Shown here: positions 1 to 7,176 of the stretch, piece by piece
Position numbering within the stretch: position 1 is the first letter of the stretch
How the letters are laid out: each line of letters starts with the position of its first letter
DNA from: Nocardia alba NBRC 108234
GTDB lineage: Bacteria > Actinomycetota > Actinomycetes > Mycobacteriales > Mycobacteriaceae
DNA: 64,000 bases
Reading direction: 5' to 3'
Assembly: GCF_001612665.1 (NCBI RefSeq)
Contig: NZ_BDAX01000035.1
Location: forward strand, 1-64,000
The notes under the pieces: model-generated
The model's database searches: none
What the model was told of the DNA's origin: nothing
What the model saw: the letters and a program-made list of their open reading frames with translations, nothing else
Translations under genes and position numbers: made by a program

Positions 1-8
1 GGCCGCCA

Positions 9-335
9 TTACAGACCCGACTCCTGAGTCTTGAGCGCGGCGGCATTGGTCGTATCGCGGTTCGTGAACGCGTCCGCGACAGCGGTCAAGTTCGAACTGG
101 TGGTACCGAAAGCATCGATCGCGGCCTGGATCGCGTCGATGCCATCGGTCTCGACCGCATCCACGAACAACGGACCCAGAAACGCACACAGCTTCCCGAA
201 CGCATCCGACGGGGCCGAAACAGCCTGGGCCGCTTCGAGGGCTTCGGTCAACCCCGAACCAGCCGAGGTGACATTGGTGGCGTGAGTTTTGATCTTGTCC
301 GGGGAGATGCTCAGTTCCCCGCCCGCACTGGTCAT
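9..335 (-). CDS. EspC-like type VII secretion target (DUF2580 family)
   Basis: Small (108 aa), mostly helical, Cys-poor, Ala/Thr/Ser-rich protein of the EspC/DUF2580 type, a family of ESX-associated secreted proteins related in size and fold to WXG100 proteins. The start MTSAGGELSI is chosen because GGCGGGG lies about 9 nt upstream; a start 10 codons earlier (365) is also open. Divergently oriented from the DUF3558-to-EspG cassette that begins at 877, which supports a type VII secretion role. No classical signal peptide is visible, as expected for ESX substrates. The family is recognised by overall pattern (N-terminal SISPDKIKTHA, central Gly/Ala-rich stretch) rather than by a catalytic motif. 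Confidence 0.7.
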   Translation of the reverse strand: MTSAGGELSISPDKIKTHATNVTSAGSGLTEALEAAQAVSAPSDAFGKLCAFLGPLFVDAVETDGIDAIQAAIDAFGTTSSNLTAVADAFTNRDTTNAAALKTQESGL

Positions 336-876
336 CTTCGGTACCCCGCCCTCGTGTGATGCCACCCCGGGTCGGCGGGCACTCCCTGCCCGCGACCTGT
401 GGTGTCGAACCTGATCGACCAGGCCGTAGCCACCGGAAGATCCGGTGCGTCAGACCTGCGGCACGCAGTGCCAATGGTCGAGCGTAGCGGATACGGCAGG
501 GTCGGTAGGCGCGGTGAAATCGATGGAACCGGAACCGGCTTCGGTGCGTCCAATGGTGTAGAGCAGTGCCATCTTCGTGGCCGATTGTGCGTGATGTGCA
601 GCGAGGTGAGCAGCGGTGCTCGGCCAGGTGGCGTGCTCTATCGTGCGACACCGTGGGTTGCCGACGAGGGTCGGCAGAACTCTGACACGGCGGAACTCGT
701 TGGGGTTGTGGGGGTTTCATCAGGCAGGGGCAGTGAGGTGAATTGAGCGGGGCGGTGTCGTAGGCTGTGCGGAACGACGGGGTGGCCGATCGCGGGGAGC
801 GTTCGGGCGACTGTGGGGTTGGTGCGGGCTCGGCCGGACGGTGTGGCTCGGTGATCGGGGAAGACGGAGGATGCTC
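336..876. other. Intergenic region, divergent promoters presumed
   Basis: About 540 bp between the EspC-like gene (minus) and the lipoprotein gene (plus). An open frame at 399-746 (+) has no recognisable product and Arg/Gly/Ser-rich composition typical of non-coding frames; I treat it as spurious. The region must hold the two divergent promoters, but I see no convincing -35/-10 pair or operator. Confidence 0.5.
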
Positions 877-1428
877 GTGCGGCGAAGGTCTGTAGTGCTG
901 ACGACGGTGTTGTGCGGAGCGCTTGCAGTGGGGGGATGTTCCACCACTGAGACCGGGAACGCGCAGCCCAGTTCGACGACGGACTTGTCGGCGGCTACTG
1001 CGGCGTTGTGGGACCCATGCAGTCAGATCCCGGATTCGACGCTGCGGAGCCTCGACATCGATCTTGCGTCGAAGCGTTCAGGCATCCTCGGAGCGGAAGA
1101 ACCGGGATGGAAGATCTGCCTGTGGGAAGAAGCCGATTTTCCGCCGAATTACGGAATCAGCGTCGCTACGACTATTTACACTGTCGACCAAGTCCGTGCG
1201 AAGCCCAACAATGTCGATTTCAAAGACATCACGGTCGCCGGCCGCTCCGGCGTGCAATTCCGCCAGAGCAACTATGACGTAGACGAGGAGTGCAACCTCG
1301 TATTCCCAACTGCTTCGGGATCGGCTCAGTTCGGCGTAATCAACACCACTTCAAAATCTAAGAGCATGGCGCCTTGCGACCGGATACGAAAAGTAGCCGA
1401 GGCGATCCTTCAAGATATTCCCAAGTAG
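877..1428 (+). CDS. DUF3558-type lipoprotein
   Basis: 183-aa predicted lipoprotein. An Arg-rich n-region and hydrophobic h-region (VVLTTVLCGALAV) precede the lipobox VGGC, after which the mature chain would be lipid-anchored on the outer face of the membrane. Paired cysteines follow (DPCSQI, KICLWE, EECNLV, APCDRI), the arrangement seen in DUF3558 proteins. The GTG at 877 is preferred over ATG 871 because GGAGG ends at 870, leaving a normal 6-nt spacing only for the GTG. DUF3558 genes commonly sit beside EspG and PPE-like genes in Actinobacteria, as here. Molecular function is not known. Confidence 0.8.
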   Translation: MRRRSVVLTTVLCGALAVGGCSTTETGNAQPSSTTDLSAATAALWDPCSQIPDSTLRSLDIDLASKRSGILGAEEPGWKICLWEEADFPPNYGISVATTIYTVDQVRAKPNNVDFKDITVAGRSGVQFRQSNYDVDEECNLVFPTASGSAQFGVINTTSKSKSMAPCDRIRKVAEAILQDIPK

Positions 1429-1452
1429 GACACGGAGAAAGGGGGGTCGGCG

Positions 1453-1845
1453 GTGGCTCCATCCGACGAGAAGAGTCGATGGCAGTATCTCAACGAAGAG
1501 GCCAAGGCGGGCAGACTGTACTTGGACCCGTCGGTGGCCACGAGCTGCCGCGACGCCAGCAATAAACAGATAGCGCTGTTCGGACAGCTCAAGAACGACC
1601 TGCGGATATTGTCCACTGTGACCGGACTCGGCCGGTTCACTGCCGCAGACGAACTCGCCAAGATGCTCGGCATGAAAGCCATTGGCGGAGAACGTGACTT
1701 CGACACAGCTTTCAAAGAGCACATCGAAGTCCTCACGCTCATCCGCGACACCATCGAGATCTCGGTGAAGAAGTACGAAGATCAGCAGATTGCCCAGGCG
1801 CAAGCGCTGACGTCGCAGGGCGCGAATATCCCCAGGAGTAACTGA
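1453..1845 (+). CDS. Hypothetical protein of type VII secretion cassette
   Basis: 130-aa soluble, helical protein without a signal peptide or membrane segment. I do not recognise a family. It contains a long amphipathic stretch (KQIALFGQLKNDLRIL ... HIEVLTLIRDTIEISVKKYEDQQIAQ) that could form a helical hairpin, reminiscent in size of WXG100-like or chaperone partners. It starts with GTG after GGAGAAAGGGGGG and its TGA overlaps the ATG of the next gene (TGATG), so the two are translationally coupled. Likely a partner of the following large secreted protein; this is inference from coupling only. Confidence 0.7.
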   Translation: MAPSDEKSRWQYLNEEAKAGRLYLDPSVATSCRDASNKQIALFGQLKNDLRILSTVTGLGRFTAADELAKMLGMKAIGGERDFDTAFKEHIEVLTLIRDTIEISVKKYEDQQIAQAQALTSQGANIPRSN

Positions 1846-3149
1846 TGTCGTTCACGGATGCCCTCGGCAGGGCCGTCGTCAGTTCCATACCGGGCGGCAG
1901 CAGCTACCTTGCCTTGAAGGATTACGCCGACGGCAGCAAGCCGACCCGGTCGACGGACGAGAGCCCGGACGCGTCCGTGGCACGGAATCGCTTGACGCAG
2001 TTGGAATCCACGTTCGACGGCACCTATCAGAAGTCGAAGGTTCTTCCGGCCTCCTACGAGGATCCCAGCGGGTTGTCCGACCTCTACGAGCGGGTCTCCG
2101 CGATGTCGATGAGTGATGTGAACACTCTGCACACCCGCTGGGAGACGCTGCGCAACAAGCTCGAAGAAGGATTCAAGACCTATGACGCCGAGATCGCGAA
2201 GGCGATCTCGGAGAAGTGGACCGGTAACGCCGCGGCCAGCGCCGGCAAGGGGATTCAGGAGTACGTCGAGAAGTCGGGCAATCTGCTCGGGTCGGCGCAG
2301 ATGATGGCCGAGAAGGTGAAGCTCGTCGAGTCGGCGATGCAGATCACCAAGGACCGGGTGAAGCCGCACGAGGGTTCCACGATCAGTGGGATCGCGAGCT
2401 ATATTCCCGGGCCCACGTGGAAGATGGACAGCCACAACGCCGACACCGCTAAATCCGAAGGGGCGGAAGTGGTCAGGGGCGTTTACTACACGGCGATCGG
2501 CGAGGCGGATACGAAGGTCCCGCTCGTCCCCCAGCCGTACAACCCCCTCGACACAAGCTCGAAGCCGGGCGACGACCCAGGTAGCAAGGGCGACACCACG
2601 AGCACGAAAACGACCACGCTACAGCTCACAACTGAACAACCCACCACCGAGCAGCCCACGACCGAACAACCGACCACCGAAGAGCCGACGACGGAGGACC
2701 CGTCCGACGACGACACCGGGGACGACACCACACCGTCGAGCACGGAGCCCGCGGCGACCACACCGCAGTCCGCCGTGCCGACCACGCCGGCCGGGACCAC
2801 TCCCGCGTCGACGACGCCGATGGGAACCGGTGGCTCTCCCGGTGGAGGTTCGCCTGGATCAGGGACGCCTGGCTCCGGTGTTCCGGGGGCGGCCGTTCCG
2901 GGTACACCGGGTGGCGCGACCGCGGGCAAGGGCGGTGCCGGTACAGCAGGCGCGGGTTCCGGCGGTTCCGGCCGTGGGATGTCGGGCATGGGCGGTATGG
3001 GTGCCGGTGCGGGCAAGGGCGGCAAGGGCGACGACGAGAAGGAATCCGGGACGAAGGACTATCTGATCAATCAGGAGAACGGTGAGGAACTCACCGGGCT
3101 CAGCGAGGATCAGCGAGCCAAGACGGTGCCGCCGGTGATCGGCGCATGA
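1845..3149 (+). CDS. Large WxG/PPE-like type VII secretion substrate with low-complexity tail
   Basis: 434 aa. Residues 1-225 are helical and carry a WxG turn (W125-T-G127) between two helices, the hallmark arrangement of WXG100/PPE-type ESX substrates. Residues 250-330 are Thr/Pro/Asp/Glu-rich with five TTE(Q/E/D)P repeats, 330-395 are Gly/Pro/Ala-rich, and the C-terminus ends in a conserved-looking segment (DYLINQENGEELTG ... PPVIGA) resembling the tails of large PPE-domain proteins of Pseudonocardiales and Nocardiaceae. AGGAG lies 6 nt before the ATG. The stop overlaps the espG start (ATGA), so substrate and chaperone are translationally coupled. No signal peptide; export by an ESX system encoded elsewhere is inferred. 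Confidence 0.72.
   Translation: MSFTDALGRAVVSSIPGGSSYLALKDYADGSKPTRSTDESPDASVARNRLTQLESTFDGTYQKSKVLPASYEDPSGLSDLYERVSAMSMSDVNTLHTRWETLRNKLEEGFKTYDAEIAKAISEKWTGNAAASAGKGIQEYVEKSGNLLGSAQMMAEKVKLVESAMQITKDRVKPHEGSTISGIASYIPGPTWKMDSHNADTAKSEGAEVVRGVYYTAIGEADTKVPLVPQPYNPLDTSSKPGDDPGSKGDTTSTKTTTLQLTTEQPTTEQPTTEQPTTEEPTTEDPSDDDTGDDTTPSSTEPAATTPQSAVPTTPAGTTPASTTPMGTGGSPGGGSPGSGTPGSGVPGAAVPGTPGGATAGKGGAGTAGAGSGGSGRGMSGMGGMGAGAGKGGKGDDEKESGTKDYLINQENGEELTGLSEDQRAKTVPPVIGA
2628..2702 (+). repeat. 5 x 15-bp in-frame tandem repeat (TTEQP-type)
   Basis: Five consecutive 15-bp units encode TTEQP three times, then TTEEP and TTEDP (residues 262-286). Third-codon positions vary between units, so the peptide repeat is more conserved than the DNA. 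It likely forms an extended, O-mannosylatable-looking Thr/Pro linker between the helical head and the Gly-rich tail. Confidence 0.9.
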
Positions 3150-3910
3150 GCCAGGGACAGTGGCAGTTCAGTGCGCTCGGGTTCACGGTGCTGTGGCGTG
3201 CGGCGGACCGCGATGTACTGCCGTATCCGCTGCAGACGCACGCCGACGCGGTGACCGTGGACGACTACGACCGGCTGTGGCAGAACGAGGCACAGCGGAT
3301 TCTGCCGACGTTCGATCACTCGTTGGAAGCGGCCTTGCGGATTCTGCTCGAGCCGGAAGCGCGGTTCGAGCTCGCCGGGTACGGCGACGGGGAGAAGCTG
3401 CGCTCGTTCGCGGCGGTGCGGGAAAAGCAGGCAGTGCTGGTGGAACAGCAGCGGGTGCCGCTCGACCACGAGGGCGGCGATATCCGGATGAGCGTGCTCG
3501 AGATCGAACAGCTGCCCGACAAACTCCTCGCCCGGCTGCCGAAGACGGCGGCGGCGGGCGGAGAGGTGTTCTCGATGAACAGCAATGATCTGGACGAGGA
3601 AACACCCTACGATCCGTGGGCGGCCGATCGCCGCACGCCGCAGCAGAAGGCGGACGAGTTCTTCGGCCGGGCACGCTCGACGCTGGTGTATGTGGCGGGG
3701 TATCCGGGAGCCGCGGTGGACAACCGGCCGCAGCACGGCCAGGGCTTCCATGTGATGGATTTCCCGGAGGGGCGCTACCTGGTCACCGAACGCGGCTCGA
3801 TGATCGAGGCGCGCCCGGGTGATGCGAGTGACGCGCGAGGGTCGTTGGTGCGGTTGATGAAGTCGGCGCTCGCGATCTATCGCGAGGACAACGAACCGGC
3901 CTACCGCTGA
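3146..3910 (+). CDS. espG: ESX secretion-associated protein EspG
   Basis: 254 aa, the usual size for EspG, the cytosolic chaperone that binds the helical tip of PE-PPE-type substrates and delivers them to the ESX machinery. The sequence opens with the family-like W-x-F-ALGFTVLW segment, has the mixed alpha/beta pattern of EspG, and ends with the family-typical region GRYLVTERGSMIEARPGD followed by a C-terminal helix. Its ATG overlaps the stop of the large WxG/PPE-like gene by ATGA, so it is almost certainly the dedicated chaperone of that product. A terminator-like hairpin follows at 3917. No eccA-E, mycP or other ESX core gene lies in the window. Confidence 0.85.
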   Translation: MSQGQWQFSALGFTVLWRAADRDVLPYPLQTHADAVTVDDYDRLWQNEAQRILPTFDHSLEAALRILLEPEARFELAGYGDGEKLRSFAAVREKQAVLVEQQRVPLDHEGGDIRMSVLEIEQLPDKLLARLPKTAAAGGEVFSMNSNDLDEETPYDPWAADRRTPQQKADEFFGRARSTLVYVAGYPGAAVDNRPQHGQGFHVMDFPEGRYLVTERGSMIEARPGDASDARGSLVRLMKSALAIYREDNEPAYR

Positions 3911-3916
3911 ACGTGC

Positions 3917-3949
3917 ACTGACCCTGCCGCGCGCTATGGCAGGGTCAGT
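3917..3949 (+). terminator. Terminator-like hairpin after espG
   Basis: Perfect 12-bp inverted repeat ACTGACCCTGCC / GGCAGGGTCAGT with a 9-nt loop, directly downstream of the espG stop codon. No U-tract follows, which is common for actinobacterial terminators. Confidence 0.7.
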
Positions 3950-4047
3950 CGAGCGGTGGTTCACGGGGCGTAAAACCAGTCGACCCGATGTGCGGTGCGG
4001 CACTAGCGTTGGTACTCGCCAACATATCGTCGTCGAAGGGTCACGCC

Positions 4048-4887
4048 GTGCTCGAAGCCGAAGCGATCGCCGACAACCGCGCGAACTGGGATGATCGCGC
4101 CGATGTCCACGCGCGCTCGCGGATGTACGACGTCGATGCCTTTCTGACCGACGCGGACACGATTTCCACTGTCGTGCGTAACGATCTCGCGGTCCTGGGC
4201 CCGCACCTGCCGGAATCCGGAATTCGGGGACGGTCACTGCTGCATCTGCAATGTCATATCGGCACGGACACGGTGTCGTGGGCGCGGTTGGGCGCGGTCG
4301 AGGTACACGGACTCGATCTGTCACCGAACTCGCTGCGGCACGCGGCGCGGATCGCCGAGGCCGACGGTCGCGACATCACCTGGGTCGAAGGGGACGCACG
4401 GTTCGCCTCGACGGTACTCGACCGGCGCTTCGACACCATCGTGACCAGTACGGGAACCATTGTCTGGTTGCCGGAGCTCACCGCGTGGGCACGGTCGATC
4501 CATGACCTGCTCGAACCCGGTGGGGTGTTCGTGATCCGCGACGACCATCCGATTCTGGGCGCGATGCAGTACGAACCGTGGGAGATCGACGACGATTACC
4601 TCGGCGGCGGCGGTGCGCGCAGCTACTCGGACTCGGGTACCTACACCGAGGAATCCGAGGGGCAGATCGCGCACACCGCCAATCACGAGTGGCACCACGA
4701 CCTGGAGGAAATCGTCACCGCGCTACTCGGCGCCGGGCTCGTTATCGAGGCGTTGCGGGAACTGCCCTATATGGACTGGCGCGCGTTCGCCGATCTCGTA
4801 CCCTGTGAGCAGGGGTGGACGTTGCCCGAGAGCGCGCCACGCATCCCGTTGAATTTCGCCGTCGTCGCCCGGCGGCCTCGCCACTAG
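4048..4887 (+). CDS. Class I SAM-dependent methyltransferase
   Basis: 279 aa. Motif I is the variant LLHLQCHIGTDT followed by the acidic loop end EVHGLDLSPN, then the VEGDAR adenine-binding segment and post-motif FDTIVTSTGTI; this is the UbiE/methyltransferase-11-like Rossmann fold. Substrate unknown. The chosen GTG start has GAAGGG 7 nt upstream; an earlier ATG (3988) would add 20 residues of unlikely sequence. It stands alone: a terminator precedes it and a convergent terminator separates it from dxs. Confidence 0.8.
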   Translation: MLEAEAIADNRANWDDRADVHARSRMYDVDAFLTDADTISTVVRNDLAVLGPHLPESGIRGRSLLHLQCHIGTDTVSWARLGAVEVHGLDLSPNSLRHAARIAEADGRDITWVEGDARFASTVLDRRFDTIVTSTGTIVWLPELTAWARSIHDLLEPGGVFVIRDDHPILGAMQYEPWEIDDDYLGGGGARSYSDSGTYTEESEGQIAHTANHEWHHDLEEIVTALLGAGLVIEALRELPYMDWRAFADLVPCEQGWTLPESAPRIPLNFAVVARRPRH

Positions 4888-4978
4888 GCACGTTCGTCGC
4901 AGGCGTTCGCACCGAGGGCGTGCGGGATCCTCGCCGGGCAGGCACGCCTCGCTCGTCATTGCTGTAGGCGACGGCTCC

Positions 4979-5011
4979 AGCCGGACAACGCGCGGCGGGC
5001 GTTGTCCGGCT
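4979..5011. terminator. Bidirectional terminator hairpin between convergent genes
   Basis: Perfect 12-bp inverted repeat AGCCGGACAACG / CGTTGTCCGGCT with a 9-nt loop in the gap between the methyltransferase and dxs stops. It can act on both strands; no U-tract. Confidence 0.7.
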
Positions 5012-5015
5012 CCGA

Positions 5016-6914
5016 TCAGCGAGATCGCAGCCAGCCGCCGATTCGCTGGGCGATGGCGTCGGGGGTGAGGCCGAGTTCCTCGAGGATCTCGTTGCGGGAG
5101 GCGTGGTCCAGGAATTGCTGGGGCACACCGAGATCGCGGGTGGGGACGTCGAGGCCCGCGTCGCGCAGGCGGGCGGAGACGGTGGAGCCGATGCCGCCGT
5201 GCAGGCCGCCGTCCTCGACGGTGACGACGAGGCGGTAGTTCTCCGCGAGCTTGACCAGGGTGTCCGACACCGGGATGACCCAGCGCGGATCGACGACGGT
5301 GACCGAGATCCCTTGCGGCTCCAGGAGTTCGGCGACCTTCATCGCGGTGTCGGCGAAGGGGCCGACAGCCACGATCAGCACATCGCCGTGCTGGGACTGC
5401 GCGGAACCGGCGCTGGGCACGGCGAGGCGGAGCACGTCCAGCCCGTCGAGTCGTTCCACCGCGGTGATGTCTTCGGCGACACTGCCTTTCGGGAACCGCA
5501 GCACGGTCGGCCCGTCGGAGACAGCGAGCGCTTCGGCCAGTTCCTCCCGCAGCGTGGCACCGTCGCGGGGGGCGGCGACGCGGATGCCGGGGATGATGCC
5601 GAGCAGCGAGAAGTCCCACATGCCGTTGTGGCTGGCGCCGTCGGGCCCGGTGACGCCCGCGCGGTCGAGCACGACCGTCACCGGCTGCTTCAACAGGGCC
5701 ACGTCCATCAGGAGCTGGTCGAACGCGCGGTTGAGGAACGTGGCGTAGATGGCGACCACGGGGTGCAGGCCACCCAGCGCCAGCCCGGCGGCCGAGGCCA
5801 TGCCGTGCTGCTCGGCGATGCCGACGTCGAACATGCGCTCGGGGAAGCGTTCACCGAACGCGGCCAGGCCGGTGGGGCCGGGCATGGCGGCGGTGATGGC
5901 GACGATGTCCTCGCGACGCGAGCCGTGTTCGATGAGCTCCTCGGAGAACACCGCGGTCCAGCCCTTGGCCTTCTTGCCCGCCAGCGGGCGACCGGTGAGG
6001 GGGTCGATCGGGTCGCAGGCGTGCATCTGGTCGGCCACGTGGTTCTCGGCGTGCTCATAACCGTTGCCCTTGCGGGTGACCACGTGCACGACGACCGGAC
6101 CACCGAAGTCCTTGGCGCGCCGCATCGCCGCTTCCAGGGCGAGCAGATCGTGACCGTCGACCGGGCCGACGTACTTCATGCCCAGATCGGAGAACAGTTC
6201 CTGCGGACTCACCGCGTCCTTGATCCCGGCCTTGAGCGCGTGGACCATCGAGTAGGCCGAATCCCCCACGCCGGGAATGCTTTTCAGAATGCGTTTCCCG
6301 GCGTCGAGCGCGTGCTCGTAGGCGGGCTGGGTGCGCAGGGCGGTCAGGCGGTCGGCGAGTCCACCGATCGTGGGGGCATAGGAACGACCGTTGTCGTTGA
6401 CCACCACGACCACCGGGCGATCGGGTGCGCCCGCGATGTTGTTGAGCGCCTCCCAGCACATGCCGCCGGTGAGCGCGCCGTCACCGACGATCGCGACCGG
6501 GGTGCGGTCCTGATCGGTGAGCGCGAACGCTTTCGCGAGGCCGTCGACGTAGGACAGCGCCGCCGACGCGTGCGAGGACTCGACCCAGTCGTGCTCACTC
6601 TCGGCGCGGCTCGGGTAGCCCGACAGACCGTCCCGGCTGCGCAGCGAGTCGAAGCGGTCCTTGCGACCGGTGAGGATCTTGTGCACGTAGGCCTGGTGAC
6701 CGGTGTCGAAGATCAGCGGATCGGCCGGCGAATCGAAAATCCGGTGTAGGGCGATGGTCAGCTCGACCACCCCGAGATTGGGGCCGAGATGGCCTCCGGT
6801 GGCGGCTACCTTCTGCACCAGGAACTCGCGGATCTCGTCCGCCAGTTCCCGCAGTTGCGGCACGCTCAGCCGGCGCAGATCTTCGGGTGAATCCACCCGC
6901 GACAGCACTCCCAC
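5016..6914 (-). CDS. dxs: 1-deoxy-D-xylulose-5-phosphate synthase
   Basis: 632 aa, matching the family length. It condenses pyruvate and glyceraldehyde 3-phosphate with thiamine diphosphate to give DXP, the first step of the MEP isoprenoid pathway (quinones, decaprenyl phosphate, carotenoids). Seen: substrate-binding TGHQAYVHKILTGR, the ThDP motif GDGALTGGMCWEALNN, and the transketolase pyrimidine-domain motif DRAGVTGPDGASHNG. GTG 6914 is taken as start because GGAGGG lies about 11 nt upstream and the next residues VGVLSRVDSPEDLRRL match the usual N-terminus. The longer open frame back to 7088 is unlikely. Not in an operon. Confidence 0.96.
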   Translation of the reverse strand: MGVLSRVDSPEDLRRLSVPQLRELADEIREFLVQKVAATGGHLGPNLGVVELTIALHRIFDSPADPLIFDTGHQAYVHKILTGRKDRFDSLRSRDGLSGYPSRAESEHDWVESSHASAALSYVDGLAKAFALTDQDRTPVAIVGDGALTGGMCWEALNNIAGAPDRPVVVVVNDNGRSYAPTIGGLADRLTALRTQPAYEHALDAGKRILKSIPGVGDSAYSMVHALKAGIKDAVSPQELFSDLGMKYVGPVDGHDLLALEAAMRRAKDFGGPVVVHVVTRKGNGYEHAENHVADQMHACDPIDPLTGRPLAGKKAKGWTAVFSEELIEHGSRREDIVAITAAMPGPTGLAAFGERFPERMFDVGIAEQHGMASAAGLALGGLHPVVAIYATFLNRAFDQLLMDVALLKQPVTVVLDRAGVTGPDGASHNGMWDFSLLGIIPGIRVAAPRDGATLREELAEALAVSDGPTVLRFPKGSVAEDITAVERLDGLDVLRLAVPSAGSAQSQHGDVLIVAVGPFADTAMKVAELLEPQGISVTVVDPRWVIPVSDTLVKLAENYRLVVTVEDGGLHGGIGSTVSARLRDAGLDVPTRDLGVPQQFLDHASRNEILEELGLTPDAIAQRIGGWLRSR

Positions 6915-7164
6915 CTGAACTCGCTCCCTCCGGACTACAGTGTGATCAGCCCAGTGTATTTGCCCGCGTGACGGGCACAGGCTCGCGGGCCCTTCCCAGC
7001 ACGGGCGCGGCGAGGTCGACAGTTTCGACGACGATACCGCCGCATGCCCGATGAACAGGACGCGCGGCCCGAAATCGGGTCCGACCAAGGCTTACCTCAC
7101 CACGTTCTCGGCTGTGAGGACAATCTCCCCCGCGCGTCCAGGACCGGGCCCCCTCGCGCCGACC

Positions 7165-7170
7165 TACAGT
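7165..7170 (+). promoter_or_regulatory. -10 hexamer TACAGT, leaderless start of glutaminase fusion
   Basis: TACAGT ends exactly 6 nt before GTG 7177, so transcription would start at or beside the start codon. No clear -35 box. The same geometry recurs at other genes in the window. Confidence 0.5.
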
Positions 7171-7176
7171 GACGCT

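Noticed and set aside
399..746. 115-codon frame in the divergent gap
   Set aside because: No family, non-coding-like composition, no ribosome site.
5103..6749. 548-codon open frame antisense to dxs
   Set aside because: It mirrors the dxs codons; the product is Val/Gly/Arg/His-rich without domain motifs.
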